A stretch of 64,000 nucleotides of DNA, taken from contig JPOM01000001.1 in the NCBI GenBank assembly GCA_000733915.1, forward strand, positions 124,001 through 188,000, read 5' to 3'. Below the pieces are notes generated by a model. That model was not told the DNA's origin and made no database searches. It was given only the letters and a program-made list of their open reading frames with translations. A program made the position numbers and the translations under genes. Shown here piece by piece: positions 47,662 to 56,451 of this stretch. Positions within the stretch are counted from its first letter, which is position 1. Each line of letters starts with the position of its first letter. Source of the DNA: Caulobacteraceae bacterium PMMR1. GTDB lineage: Bacteria > Pseudomonadota > Alphaproteobacteria > Caulobacterales > Caulobacteraceae.

Positions 47662-48863
47662 TGCGCCTGCTCGCGGTCGAGGACGCCCGCGCGCGGATGC
47701 TGGCGGGGATAGGCCCGGGGCCGGCGGAGCAGGTCGCGCTGGACGCCGCGGTCGGGCGCGTGCTCGCCGCACCCGTGCGCGCCAGCCGCGACCAGCCCCC
47801 CTTCGACGCCTCCGCCATGGACGGCTGGGCGGTCCGCAGCGCCGAGGTCGTGGCAGAGGTCACGCTGGACATCGCGGGCGAGAGCGCGGCCGGCCGCGGC
47901 TTCGACGGCCCGCTGCCCGCGGGCGCGGCGGTGCGCATCTTCACCGGGGCGCCGGTGCCTAAGGGCGCAGACCGCGTGGTTGTGCAGGAGGAGGCGGCGG
48001 TGCGCGAGGGCGCACGCGTCCGCCTCGGCCCCGCGGAGGGCCAGACCTATGTGCGACCCCGCGGCGGCGATTTCCGTGCAGGCGACGTGCTGCTGGCGGC
48101 CGGCGTCCGGCTCGACCCCTGGCGGCTGGCGCTCTGCGCGGGCGCGGGCCTGCCCGAGGTCGCCGTCGCGCCGCGGCCGAGGGTCGCCATCCTGTCCACC
48201 GGCGACGAGATCGTTGCGCCTGGCGAGACGCCGGCCGCGTGGCAGATCTTCGACTCCGGCGCGCCGGCCCTCGCCGCCCGGGCGGCGCAGTGGGGCGCGG
48301 CCGTCGAGCGCCTCGCCCCCGCCGGCGACGATCTTGCCGCCCTGACCGAGGCGGTCCGGGGCAGCGCGGCCGAGCTGGTGGTCACGGTCGGGGGCGCCTC
48401 GGTGGGCACGCACGACCTCGTCAAGCCCGCCCTGGCGCGGCTGGGCCTTGAGCTCGCGGTCGAGAGCGTCGCGGTGCGTCCGGGCAAGCCGACCTGGTTC
48501 GGGACCCTCAAGGACGGCCGGCGGGTGCTGGGCCTGCCGGGCAACCCGGCCTCGGCCCTCGTCTGTGCAGAGCTGTTCCTAGGGCCGCTGATCCGGGCGT
48601 GGCAGGGCCTGCCGCCCGGGCCGGCCCTGACCTCTGCGCGCCTCGCCGCCGCCCTGCCGGCCAATGGGCCGCGCGAGCACTGGATGCGCGCCAGGCTTGA
48701 GCCGCTCGCGGACGGAGCGCTGCACGTGCACCCCTTCCCCGACCAGGACTCTTCGCTGGTGACGGTGTTCGCGGCCGCCGACGCCCTGCTCCGCCGGCCC
48801 GCCCAGGCGCCCCCCGCACGCCCAGGCGAGCGGGTGGAGATCTTGCCCCTGCCGCGGCTCTAG
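47661..48863 (+). CDS. moeA: Molybdopterin molybdotransferase
   Basis: 400 residues. MoeA features include DQPPFDASAMDGWAVRS, RIFTGAPVPKGADRVVVQEE, ILSTGDEIV, VTVGGASVGTHDLV and LPGNPASALVC. It inserts molybdate into adenylylated molybdopterin. Last gene of the Moco operon. Confidence 0.96.
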   Translation: MRLLAVEDARARMLAGIGPGPAEQVALDAAVGRVLAAPVRASRDQPPFDASAMDGWAVRSAEVVAEVTLDIAGESAAGRGFDGPLPAGAAVRIFTGAPVPKGADRVVVQEEAAVREGARVRLGPAEGQTYVRPRGGDFRAGDVLLAAGVRLDPWRLALCAGAGLPEVAVAPRPRVAILSTGDEIVAPGETPAAWQIFDSGAPALAARAAQWGAAVERLAPAGDDLAALTEAVRGSAAELVVTVGGASVGTHDLVKPALARLGLELAVESVAVRPGKPTWFGTLKDGRRVLGLPGNPASALVCAELFLGPLIRAWQGLPPGPALTSARLAAALPANGPREHWMRARLEPLADGALHVHPFPDQDSSLVTVFAAADALLRRPAQAPPARPGERVEILPLPRL

Positions 48864-48876
48864 GCGTCGCAGGCGC

Positions 48877-49446
48877 TCAGCCGGCGGCGATCGCCTCGGG
48901 CATGGGCGCGGGCTGCGGTGCGGGCCCGGCTGCCGCCTCCGCGGCGATCACGCGGGAGACGGCGTTGACCACCGCGGCGATCCGCAGCGCGCCCTGCACG
49001 ACGGTGCTTGAGACGCCGCGCTTGCGCAGCTCATCCTCGTGAGCGTCCAGGCACATGCCGCAGCCGTTCACCGCTGAAACCGCCGTGCACCACAGCTCGA
49101 AGTCGGCCTTGTCCACCCCGGGGTTGGCGATCACGTTCATCCGCAGCTTGGCGGGCAGGGTCCGGTACTCCTGGTTCTTCATCAGGTGCAGCGACCGGTA
49201 ATAGACGTTGTTCATGCCCATGATCGCCGCCGCCGCCTTGGCCGCGGTCGCCGCCTCGGGGGAGAGCGGCGCGGCCGCGTCGATGGCGCGGATCACCTGG
49301 GGCGTGCCGATCGCGTAGGCGGTCGCGACCAGACAGCCCCACTTCTGCTGGTCGTTCAGGCTCGTGTCGCTGACCAGCGACGACAGGTTCAGGCTGAGGT
49401 CCTTGGCGTAGGCCGGCAGGCTCTCGCGCAGGGTGTCGAGCGACAT
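48877..49446 (-). CDS. ahpD: Alkylhydroperoxidase AhpD
   Basis: 189 residues from the ATG at 49446. The active site CGMCLDAHEDELRKRG has the CxxCxxxH of AhpD. A C-terminal Ala/Pro tail follows. It recycles AhpC in species that lack AhpF; no ahpF is seen here. 104 bp downstream of ahpC on the same strand. Confidence 0.94.
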   Translation of the reverse strand: MSLDTLRESLPAYAKDLSLNLSSLVSDTSLNDQQKWGCLVATAYAIGTPQVIRAIDAAAPLSPEAATAAKAAAAIMGMNNVYYRSLHLMKNQEYRTLPAKLRMNVIANPGVDKADFELWCTAVSAVNGCGMCLDAHEDELRKRGVSSTVVQGALRIAAVVNAVSRVIAAEAAAGPAPQPAPMPEAIAAG

Positions 49447-49550
49447 GGGCGTGTCCTCATAGGTCTGGCAAAGCGTACGGCGGACGCGAGAGGGGCCCCG
49501 GGGGAGGGCTGGGTGGGGGGCAAGCGGCCCTCCCCCGGGCGGCCGGGGCG

Positions 49551-50111
49551 TTACGCTGCGGGACGCAGGGTCTCGCCGCCGACCGGACGGTTGCAGGGGC
49601 AGAGCTCGTCCGTCTGGAGCGCGTCCACCACCCGAAGCGTATCCGCCGGCGCGCGGCCGACGTTCAGATTGGTCACATAGACATGCTGGATCGTGTTGTG
49701 CGGGTCCACCACGAAGGTGGCGCGCAGGGCCACGCCCTCCTCCTCGTCCAGCACGCCGAGGGCGCGGGCGAACTTGCCGCCGTTGTCGCCGAACTGCCAG
49801 ATCGGGAGGTTGGCGAGGTCCGGGTGCTCGCGGCGCCACGCCAGCTTGGAGTGCTCGTTGTCGGTGGAGCCGCCGAGCACGACCGTGTCGCGCTCCTCGA
49901 AGTCCTTGCTGAGGCGCGCGAACTCCACGATCTCCGTCGGGCAGACGAAGGTGAAGTCCTTGGGATAGAAGAAGATCACCTTCCATTTGCCGGGGAAGGA
50001 TTCGTTGGTCAGGGTTTCGAAGGCGCTATGGCCGTTCTCCTCGTGACGCATGAACTTGGGCTTTACGCCCTGGACCTTGAACCGCGGGAGTTGCTCTCCG
50101 ACGCCCAGCAT
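49551..50111 (-). CDS. ahpC: Peroxiredoxin AhpC
   Basis: 186 residues from the ATG at 50111. Peroxidatic Cys in FFYPKDFTFVCPTEIVEFA, resolving Cys in DELCPCNRPVGG. It is a typical 2-Cys peroxiredoxin of the AhpE/AhpC-AhpD type that detoxifies H2O2 and organic peroxides. Divergent from oxyR; a TATAAT -10 lies in the shared region. Confidence 0.95.
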   Translation of the reverse strand: MLGVGEQLPRFKVQGVKPKFMRHEENGHSAFETLTNESFPGKWKVIFFYPKDFTFVCPTEIVEFARLSKDFEERDTVVLGGSTDNEHSKLAWRREHPDLANLPIWQFGDNGGKFARALGVLDEEEGVALRATFVVDPHNTIQHVYVTNLNVGRAPADTLRVVDALQTDELCPCNRPVGGETLRPAA

Positions 50112-50195
50112 CGTTTTCTCCTCAGAGATGAACGGGGATGCGGCGGGCTGCCGCACAAGGGGCTAAATAGGGGCGGCGGCTCAGAAGGCAAATCG

Positions 50196-50225
50196 ATTAT
50201 ATCTCTGGAACCCATAGGCTCGATC
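50196..50225 (-). promoter_or_regulatory. ahpC promoter and probable OxyR operator
   Basis: A perfect TATAAT -10 lies at 50201-50196 on the minus strand. The position 17 bases upstream reads ATCGAG, a poor -35, as expected for an activated promoter. The AT-rich patch 50190-50235, between the divergent oxyR and ahpC genes, is the likely OxyR-binding region. Confidence 0.5.
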
Positions 50226-50254
50226 TTGGATCTGCCGCCGCCTATCTCAGCCCC

Positions 50255-51142
50255 ATGCTCCCGACGCTCCGCCAGCTGCAGTACCTGAAGCTCCTCGCCG
50301 AGCACGGCTCGTTCAGCCGCGCCGCGGAGGCCGCGCACGTCACCCAGCCGACGCTCTCCGCCGGCATCCAGGAGCTGGAGAAGGCCCTGGGCGCCCCCGT
50401 GGTGGACCGCAGCCGCTCCGGCGTGATCCTCACGCCCGTGGGGCGCGAGGCGGTGCGCGGCGCGGCCGACATCCTGACCCGCGCCGAGGACCTGGTGCAG
50501 GCGGCCAGACGCGCCGGGCGGCCTCTCACCGGGCGCTTCCGCCTGGGGGTGATCCCGACCGTCGCGCCCTTCCTGCTGCCCGCCGCCCTGCCGGCGCTGA
50601 GGCGCGCCTTCCCGGAGCTGAAGCTCTACCTGCGCGAGGACCTGACCGCGCGCCTCATCGCGGCGCTGAAGTCCGGGGCGCTCGACGCCGCCCTGATCGC
50701 CCTGCCCTACGACACGACAGGGCTCGACCACGCCGAGGTCGGAGAGGACCGGCTGCTGGCCGCCGCCCCGGCCAACCACGCCTTCGCCCAGAGCGAGGCG
50801 GTCGACCCCGAAGAGCTCAACCGGCCGGACCTGATCCTGCTGGAGGACGGGCACTGCCTGCGCGACCAGGCGCTGGGCGCCTGCCGGCTGGAGGCCCCGC
50901 GGGGGGAGGACGCCTATGCCGCGACTTCCCTGCATACCCTGGTGCAGATGGTGGGCTCGGGGCTGGGCGTCTCGCTGATCCCGCAGATGGCGGTGCAGGC
51001 CGGCCTGACGGACTCCGTCCCGCTGGTGCTGCGCCCGATCGCCGGGGCGGGGGCGAGGCGCGACATCGTGGTGGCCTGGCGGGCGGGCTCGAGCCGCGCC
51101 GCGGAGGGGCGCCTCCTGGCCGAGGCGCTGAAGGCCGCCTGA
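50255..51142 (+). CDS. oxyR: Hydrogen peroxide sensor OxyR (LysR family)
   Basis: 295 residues. The N-terminal helix-turn-helix is YLKLLAEHGSFSRAAEAAHVTQPTLSAGIQELE. The redox motif is GHCLRDQALGACRLE, with the two cysteines spaced as C199/C208 of E. coli OxyR. It activates antioxidant genes on oxidation. Adjacent divergent ahpC-ahpD are the obvious targets. Confidence 0.96.
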   Translation: MLPTLRQLQYLKLLAEHGSFSRAAEAAHVTQPTLSAGIQELEKALGAPVVDRSRSGVILTPVGREAVRGAADILTRAEDLVQAARRAGRPLTGRFRLGVIPTVAPFLLPAALPALRRAFPELKLYLREDLTARLIAALKSGALDAALIALPYDTTGLDHAEVGEDRLLAAAPANHAFAQSEAVDPEELNRPDLILLEDGHCLRDQALGACRLEAPRGEDAYAATSLHTLVQMVGSGLGVSLIPQMAVQAGLTDSVPLVLRPIAGAGARRDIVVAWRAGSSRAAEGRLLAEALKAA

Positions 51143-51215
51143 GGTCGCGTCCGCCCGCTTCCCCGATCCGGCCCGCCGCGTTAGGTCTGCCGGCCTGCGC
51201 CTCAGGAGCGACCCG

Positions 51216-51569
51216 GTGAAGAACTTCGGCGATATGATGAAACAGGCCCAGGCCATGCAGCAGAAGCTGCAGGACGCCCAGGCGCGGCTGGCCGAGACCG
51301 TGCTGGAAGGCCAGTCCGGCGGCGGCCTTGTCAAGGTCAGCCTGACCGGGGCGGGCGAGATGAAGGGCGTCGTGATCGACGACAGCCTGCTGGAGCCGGG
51401 CGAGGGCGAGGTGCTGTCGGACCTGATCGTGGCCGCCCACGCCGACGCCAAGCGCAAGCTGGACGCGGCGCAGGCGAAGCTGATGCAGGAGGCCATGGGG
51501 CCGCTGGCCGGCCTGGCGGGCGGTCCGGGCGGGCTGCTCGGCGGCATGCCGGGCCTGCCCAAGCTCTGA
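51216..51569 (+). CDS. YbaB/EbfC nucleoid-associated protein
   Basis: 117 residues from a GTG. MKNFGDMMKQAQAMQQKLQD helix, then AETVLEGQSGGGLVKVSLTGAGEMKGVVIDDSLL and LSDLIVAAHADAKRKL: the complete YbaB fold with a Gly/Leu/Pro tail. It binds DNA as a dimer. In most genomes it sits between dnaX and recR; here neither is present. Confidence 0.95.
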   Translation: MKNFGDMMKQAQAMQQKLQDAQARLAETVLEGQSGGGLVKVSLTGAGEMKGVVIDDSLLEPGEGEVLSDLIVAAHADAKRKLDAAQAKLMQEAMGPLAGLAGGPGGLLGGMPGLPKL

Positions 51570-51575
51570 GCCGGC

Positions 51576-52562
51576 TCAGCCCTGCCGCCAGACCGCGGGG
51601 CCGGAGGCTTCGCGGCGAAGCGCGGTGATCTCCGCCAGGATCGCCGCGGCGATCTCGAAGGGCGCCTTGCCGCCAAGATCCAGGCCGATGGGTGCGCGCA
51701 GTCGCCTCAGTTCAGGCGCGGCGACGCCGGCGGCCCCAAGCCGCGCCAGCCGCTCGGGGATGCGACGGCGCGCGCCCAGCACGCCGACATAGGCCGCGCG
51801 GGAGGGCAGGGCGGCGACCAGCGCCGCCTCGTCCGCCTCCAGATCGTGGGTGCAGACGGCCACGTGGGTGAAGGCGTCCAGGCCGATGCCGGCCAGGGCC
51901 GCTTCGGCGGGATCGCGCCGGTAGCGCAGGCCCGCGATCGGCGGCGCCGCCTCGGGGCCCTTGGGCCGCACGAGCCAGGTCTCGAACTCCGCGGCGAGGG
52001 CGAGCTTGGCTAGCGCCAGGGCGGTCGGGTCGCCGCCCACCACGATCAGCCGCGGCTGCGGCTCGACGGCGACGCGCCAGCCGGGCAGGTCGCTCGCCTC
52101 GGCCTCGGCCAGGCAGGCGCGGCGCGCGCCGTCCGTGGCCCAGACCGCCGGCGTGCGGGCGTCGTCCAGCGCGAGCAGGCGCGCCACGGCCGGATCGTCG
52201 GGGGCGAGGGGCTCCAGCAGCAGCTCGATGCGGGCCCCGCAGAGCAGGCGGATGTCGGGATGGGGGCTGTCCCGGCCGTAGACCAGGCTCGCCGGGCGGC
52301 CGCTCTGCAGCACCTCGGCGGCGTGGCGCACGACGTCGCCCTCCACGCAGCCGCCGGACAGGAACCCGGCGACCTCGCGCCCGGTGACCAGCATCTGGGC
52401 GCCGGGATCGCGCGGCGCTCCGCCCTCGGTCGCCACCAGCGTCGCCAGTACGGCCCGCTCGCCGGCGGCCCGCGCCCGCCGAAGCGCTGGGCGCATGTCC
52501 TGCGCCAGGCCGAACAGGGGCCAGTCGGGCAGCTCGGGCGGCTCGGGCGGATCAAGGCTCAC
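51576..52562 (-). CDS. XdhC/CoxI family molybdoenzyme maturation protein
   Basis: 328 residues from the GTG at 52562; an ATG at 52598 would add 12 Arg/Gly-rich residues. XdhC N-domain: RAVLATLVATEGGAPRDPGAQMLVT and FLSGGCVEGDVVRHA. Rossmann-type C-domain: RLIVVGGDPTALALAKLAL, VCTHDLEADEAAL, YVGVLGARRR and APIGLDLGGKAPFEIAAAI. XdhC proteins bind and sulfurate Moco for xanthine dehydrogenase-type enzymes. No molybdoenzyme gene is in the window. Confidence 0.93.
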   Translation of the reverse strand: MSLDPPEPPELPDWPLFGLAQDMRPALRRARAAGERAVLATLVATEGGAPRDPGAQMLVTGREVAGFLSGGCVEGDVVRHAAEVLQSGRPASLVYGRDSPHPDIRLLCGARIELLLEPLAPDDPAVARLLALDDARTPAVWATDGARRACLAEAEASDLPGWRVAVEPQPRLIVVGGDPTALALAKLALAAEFETWLVRPKGPEAAPPIAGLRYRRDPAEAALAGIGLDAFTHVAVCTHDLEADEAALVAALPSRAAYVGVLGARRRIPERLARLGAAGVAAPELRRLRAPIGLDLGGKAPFEIAAAILAEITALRREASGPAVWRQG

Positions 52563-52651
52563 GCCGTCCGGCTTAGACCCGGCGCGCCGCCCCCGCAAAC
52601 GCCCGCGCCTTTCCTTTTGACGCCGACCCCGGGCTCAGCGATGAGGCGCGC

Positions 52652-53614
52652 ATGATCCGCATCTTCCCCCAGGGGACGGCGAGCGACACCCCCGACGCCG
52701 CGGTGCGCCCGCCGGTCTGGATCGACCTGCTCGACCCCACGCCCGACGAGGTCGCCCAGGCGGAGGCGCACTGCGGCCTCAGGATCCCGACGCGCGAGCA
52801 GCTCAGCGAGATCGAGAGCTCCAGCCGCGTGTCGAGCGAGAACGGGGCGCTTTACCTCTCCGCCCCGCTGGTCGCCCACCCCGAGGCGGACGTGAGCCAG
52901 CTGTCGCCGGTGGGTTTCATCCTGACGCCGGAGAAGCTGGTCACCGTGCGCTGGTTCGCTTTCCGCACCTTCTCCCGGCTGGAGGACGAGTTCGCCAAGT
53001 CGCCGGACGCCTGCAGCGCGGAGGCGTTCACGCGCCTGATCGAGGCGATCGTGGACCGGGAGGCGGACCTGCTGGAGGCCGCCCGCGACGAGCTCGACCG
53101 CATCTCGGCCCTGATCTTCCGCGAGGGCGAGACCTCGCGCGTGCGAAAGGCTCAGATGAACACCCTGCTCCGCGCCACCCTGCAGCGGGTCGGGCGCATG
53201 GGCGACCAGATTTCGCGCATTCGCGACAGCCTCGTCGTGCTGCAGCGCGTGACCGGCTATGTGACCGAGACCGCCAAGGGCTGGATGCCCGAGGCTTTCG
53301 CCGTGCGCCTCCTCGCGGCCAAGGCCGACCTGGTCTCGATCAGCGACTATGAGGGCCACCTGCAGGGCAAGGTGCAGTTCCTGCTCGACGCTGTGCTGGG
53401 CCTGATCAACAACGAGCAGAACGACATCATCAAGGTGCTGACGGTGGTGTCGGTCGTGGGCGTGCCTCCGACCCTGGTCGCCAGCCTCTACGGCATGAAC
53501 TTCAAGATCATGCCCGAGCTGAACTGGACCTACGGCTACCCCTATGCGCTCGGGCTGATCGTGCTCACGACCGTCCTGCCGCTGGCCTGGTTCAAGTGGC
53601 GGGGCTGGCTCTGA
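52652..53614 (+). CDS. corA: CorA-type magnesium transporter
   Basis: 320 residues. A long cytoplasmic N-domain ends in two C-terminal transmembrane helices. The pore motif YGMNF precedes NWTYGYPYALGLIVLTTVLP. The terminal KWRGWL is typical. It imports Mg2+ or Co2+ as a pentamer. Start at the ATG at 52652, divergent from xdhC. Confidence 0.95.
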   Translation: MIRIFPQGTASDTPDAAVRPPVWIDLLDPTPDEVAQAEAHCGLRIPTREQLSEIESSSRVSSENGALYLSAPLVAHPEADVSQLSPVGFILTPEKLVTVRWFAFRTFSRLEDEFAKSPDACSAEAFTRLIEAIVDREADLLEAARDELDRISALIFREGETSRVRKAQMNTLLRATLQRVGRMGDQISRIRDSLVVLQRVTGYVTETAKGWMPEAFAVRLLAAKADLVSISDYEGHLQGKVQFLLDAVLGLINNEQNDIIKVLTVVSVVGVPPTLVASLYGMNFKIMPELNWTYGYPYALGLIVLTTVLPLAWFKWRGWL

Positions 53615-53624
53615 GGCGACCGCC

Positions 53625-54310
53625 TCAGCCCTGCAGGAAACGCCGGATCCAGCCGCCGACGCGGGCGCTGTGGCCTGGCGCGCTCAGGCTCGCGATGGCC
53701 GCGTTGGCGACGGCGTCGCTGTAGCGGGTTCCGCGCCGGGTCTCGATCAGGGCCTGGGCGTAGGCGGGGCTGAACTCCGGGTGGCCCTGGAAGCTGACGG
53801 CGTCCTCGCCATAGGCCAGGCCCGCGAAGGCGGTGAAGTCGGAGGCGGCGAAGACCCGCGCGTCCGGCGGCGGCGCCACGACCTGGTCCTGGTGCGAGGC
53901 GGGGATGGCGAAGTCGGGGCCCCGCCCGGCTCCATCCAGGGCTCGGCGGCGAGGATGCGGTAGCGGTTCAGCCCCACGCCCCAGCCCTTGGGCGACTTGA
54001 TCACCCGTCCGCCGAAGGCCTCCGCCATGATCTGGTGGCCGAAGCAGAGGCCGACCATGCGCGCCCGGCCCCGGTGCGCCTGCAGGAAGGCCTTCAGCTC
54101 GGCAATCCAGGGGAGGGGCTCGTAGACGCCGGCGGCGGAGCCGGTCACGACCAGGGCTTGGGGCGCCTCGGGAAAGGCGCCCTGCGTCACGTCATAGGGC
54201 GTGCAGTCGAACCCGGACCCGAGCAGATCCGCGATCATGTCCGGATAGGTCCCGAAGCGCTCCACGAGGCTCTCCGGGGGCCGGCCGGTCTGCAGGACGG
54301 CGACGCGCAT
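53625..54310 (-). CDS. Class I glutamine amidotransferase, GuaA-N-like (frameshifted)
   Basis: Starts MRVAVLQTGRPPESLVERFG at 54310. The nucleophile elbow is MVGLCFGHQIMAEAFGG. The HPE triad part, VSFQGHPEFSPAYAQAL, lies in another frame that ends at 53625. One missing base near 53916-53930 restores GPDFAIPASHQDQVVAPPPD between them. Total about 229 residues. This is a GMP-synthase-like amidotransferase without a synthetase domain. Its start originally overlapped the cca stop (TGATG); the cassette island now separates them. Confidence 0.88.
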
Positions 54311-54345
54311 CAGTCGGCGATCCCCTGGGCCACGGCCTTCAGCCG
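54294..54345. repeat. Junction repeat J1 (52 bp)
   Basis: It spans the first codons of the amidotransferase gene and a copy of the last codons of cca (AVAQGIA then stop). It is 52 bp and nearly identical to 57578-57629, and to 55504-55558, which has 3 extra bases. J1 and J2 share about 60 further bases (54346-54402 with 55559-55606). Confidence 0.9.
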
Positions 54346-54392
54346 TCGAGACTTGCCGCGCCCGCGTATCACTTTCCGGTAGAGGGCGCCCC

Positions 54393-54806
54393 TTATAGCT
54401 CAAGGCCTTCCCGAGTTACCTTGAAAATGTGTGGCTTCTCCCACGATACCCCCCACTCACGCCCTATGGACAGAGCGGTATAGTCTGGATTGCAGGCGAC
54501 CCAAATCTCGGGCATAAAATCGTACGTATCTAAGACGCTCTGTAGGGCCGAAAATCCTTTTGGATCAACCGGGGCGCCATTTACGCTAGCTGAGTTCAAC
54601 CTGATCTTATATTTTGTTTCTACTCTTCCCTGCTCCAGATGTAGCTCGATGTCGTGGACCGCAAACCAGTCAGTACAAGACATGCTCACGATGAGTTCAT
54701 AATGTCGGGGCCTTTCTGAGTCTCCGTCGTATGCAAAGGCCACAGCTGGAAAGAGTGCAAAAACCGAGCACCAGCCAGCAACCCGACGTGAGACGAGGCT
54801 CAACAT
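54393..54806 (-). CDS. Secreted protein of unknown family, copy A1
   Basis: 137 residues from the ATG at 54806; an upstream ATG at 54842 is less likely because the paralogue starts at the equivalent MLSL. Signal peptide SRRVAGWCSVFALFPAVAFA with cleavage before YDG. The mature part contains HYELIVSMSC, AVHDIELHLEQGRVETKYKI and VNGAPVDPKGFSALQSVLDT. Two cysteines are conserved among three of the four copies. GC content and codon use differ from flanking genes. No known family is recognised. Stop is TAA in GAGCTATAAGG. Confidence 0.7.
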   Translation of the reverse strand: MLSLVSRRVAGWCSVFALFPAVAFAYDGDSERPRHYELIVSMSCTDWFAVHDIELHLEQGRVETKYKIRLNSASVNGAPVDPKGFSALQSVLDTYDFMPEIWVACNPDYTALSIGREWGVSWEKPHIFKVTREGLEL

Positions 54807-54922
54807 GCGGGCAGCATATTCCGGTCTACGCCCGGCGCGCATATGATTGCCCTCCTACAAAGCACAGCGTAACGAGCGAGGGAAGCTCACCTTCGTTAGC
54901 CGTAGAGATTTGCCGCATCGGC

Positions 54923-55363
54923 TTATAGCCGCCGCTTTAATGGACGGCTTATCAATTCTACGGTTTCCGGAGTCACCTTAAGAATGGCGGGCAATTCCCC
55001 CAAAATCGGCCAATCAGGTCCTAAGAACAGGGCGACATAGCCCGGATTGCAGGACGCCGAAATCCTGGGTATAAAGTCTAAATCGTTCAATACCTTCTGC
55101 ATCACAGAAGCGCTTTTTGGATCAACCGGAGCGCCATTCACTCTGGCCAAATTCAACCGTCTCTTATACTTCGTCTCTTTTTCGCCCTGCTCAATGTGCA
55201 GCTCGATATCCCTGACAGCAAAGGAAGGATCACAGGACAGGCGCGCGATCACCTCACGGTGTCGGGGCCCTTCCGGGCGTCCGTCGTACGCCCAGGCGAT
55301 CGCGGGCAAGAGTGCAAAGAAGGAGCACCAGCCAGCAACTCGACGCGAGGCGAGGCTCAGCAT
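54923..55363 (-). CDS. Secreted protein of unknown family, copy B1
   Basis: 146 residues. It is a paralogue of A1: SRRVAGWCSFFALLPAIAWA signal peptide, YDG start, then HREVIARLSCDPSFAVRDIE and NGAPVDPKSASVMQKVLNDL. B differs from A by a C-terminal basic tail (LISRPLKRRL). The interval 54807-54922 is almost identical to 56866-56981. Function unknown. Confidence 0.7.
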   Translation of the reverse strand: MLSLASRRVAGWCSFFALLPAIAWAYDGRPEGPRHREVIARLSCDPSFAVRDIELHIEQGEKETKYKRRLNLARVNGAPVDPKSASVMQKVLNDLDFIPRISASCNPGYVALFLGPDWPILGELPAILKVTPETVELISRPLKRRL

Positions 55364-55503
55364 GCAGGCCCCATATCTCGGTCTACGCGCGGCGCGGGCA
55401 TAGGCGCACCCCTAAGAAGCACAGCCTACGCTTCTACCGGGACGCCGTGCGCCCATCAACGCGGATCACGTTCACGAAGACGTTCACAAGGGCGAGAGAC
55501 TGC

Positions 55504-55558
55504 AGGACGACGGCGACGCGCATTAGTAGGCGATCCCCTGGGCCACGGCCTTCAGCCG
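55504..55558. repeat. Junction repeat J2
   Basis: It is the same junction as J1 and J3 with a 3-bp ACG duplication. It also keeps the sequence CTGCAGG just before, shared with J1 but not J3. The 243 bp between B1 and the IS element hold only this repeat and cassette-end sequence. Confidence 0.9.
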
Positions 55559-55607
55559 TCGAGACTTGCCGCGCCCGCGTATCACTTGCCGGTAGGGGGA
55601 GCCCCTA

Positions 55608-56451
55608 GGCTCAAGACTCATTCACAGCCAGAAGGACAGTAGCGCTGCAAGGGCGACGGCGGAGAGGAAGTTGGCCGCGAGCTTGTCGTAGCGGGTGGCG
55701 ACGCGGCGGAAGTCCTTGAGCCTGCAGAAGGCGTTCTCGATCCGGTGGCGCTCTCGGTAGCGGTCTTGATCGTAGGCGATGCGGCGTTTGCGGGTGCTTC
55801 GGCCTGGGATGACCGGCACGGCTCCGGACTGCCGCAGCATCCGGCGGAGCGCGTCGGCGTCGTATCCCTTGTCGGCCAGCACGTAGCGGGCGCCTTGGGC
55901 GCGGGCGAGCAGGGCCGGCGCGACAGTAATGTCGGAGACGTTGCCCGGGGTCAGCGTCAGCGCGAAGGGGCGCCCGACGGTGTCGGTGAGGACATGAACT
56001 TTGGTGGTCTGACCGCCGCGCGAGGGGCCGATCGCCTGCGCCCGCGCCCCCCTTTTCCGCCGAAGGCCGAGCGCTGCGCCTTGACGTAAGTGCTGTCCAC
56101 CGCGGTGCTTTTCGTCACCGCGCCGGAGGCGGCGAGCGCTTCCAGCAGCTGGATCCAGAACCGTCGGCGAGACCATCGGTTGAACCGGTTGTAGACCGTC
56201 GTGTGCGGGCCGTAGTCGCCGGGGCAGTCCTGCCAGCGGCAACCCACCTTCAGCACGTGGAGGATGCCCGAGATCACCCGCCGGTCGTCCACCCGCCTGG
56301 CGCCGGGCTGGTTCTGCGGCAGGTGCGGCTCGATCGCCGCCCACTGCTCGTCCGACAACCAGAACAGGCCCATGCCCCCCTCCAACGCCGCTCAGGGCGC
56401 CGGAATCATGATTTGCCCACCGGCCTCAAGCGCGTGATTGGGTTTGGAGCC
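55608..56451 (-). mobile_element. IS5-family (IS427/IS1031-like) insertion sequence, 844 bp
   Basis: Ends are imperfect 18-bp inverted repeats: GGCTCAAGACTCATTCAC at the left; the right end on the other strand is GGCTCCAAACCCAATCAC (14 of 18 match). TA flanks both ends, consistent with a 2-bp target duplication. Size and the DDE transposase fit IS5-group elements. It sits in the second cassette copy, exactly in the stop codon of A2. Confidence 0.85.
55622..56385 (-). CDS. IS5-family transposase in two frames
   Basis: The N-terminal part, MEGGMGLFWLSDEQWAAIEP through the first DDE Asp (TAVDSTYVKAQRSAFGGKGG), is in one frame. The rest (AIGPSRGGQTTKVHVLTDTV, VLADKGYDADALR with the second Asp, RHRIENAFCRLKDF with the Glu) is in the -1 frame. 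The switch lies at AAAAGGGGGG, about 56052-56061. Many IS5-group elements use programmed frameshifting, so this may be natural. A missing G in the run, as elsewhere in the window, is the alternative. Confidence 0.88.
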
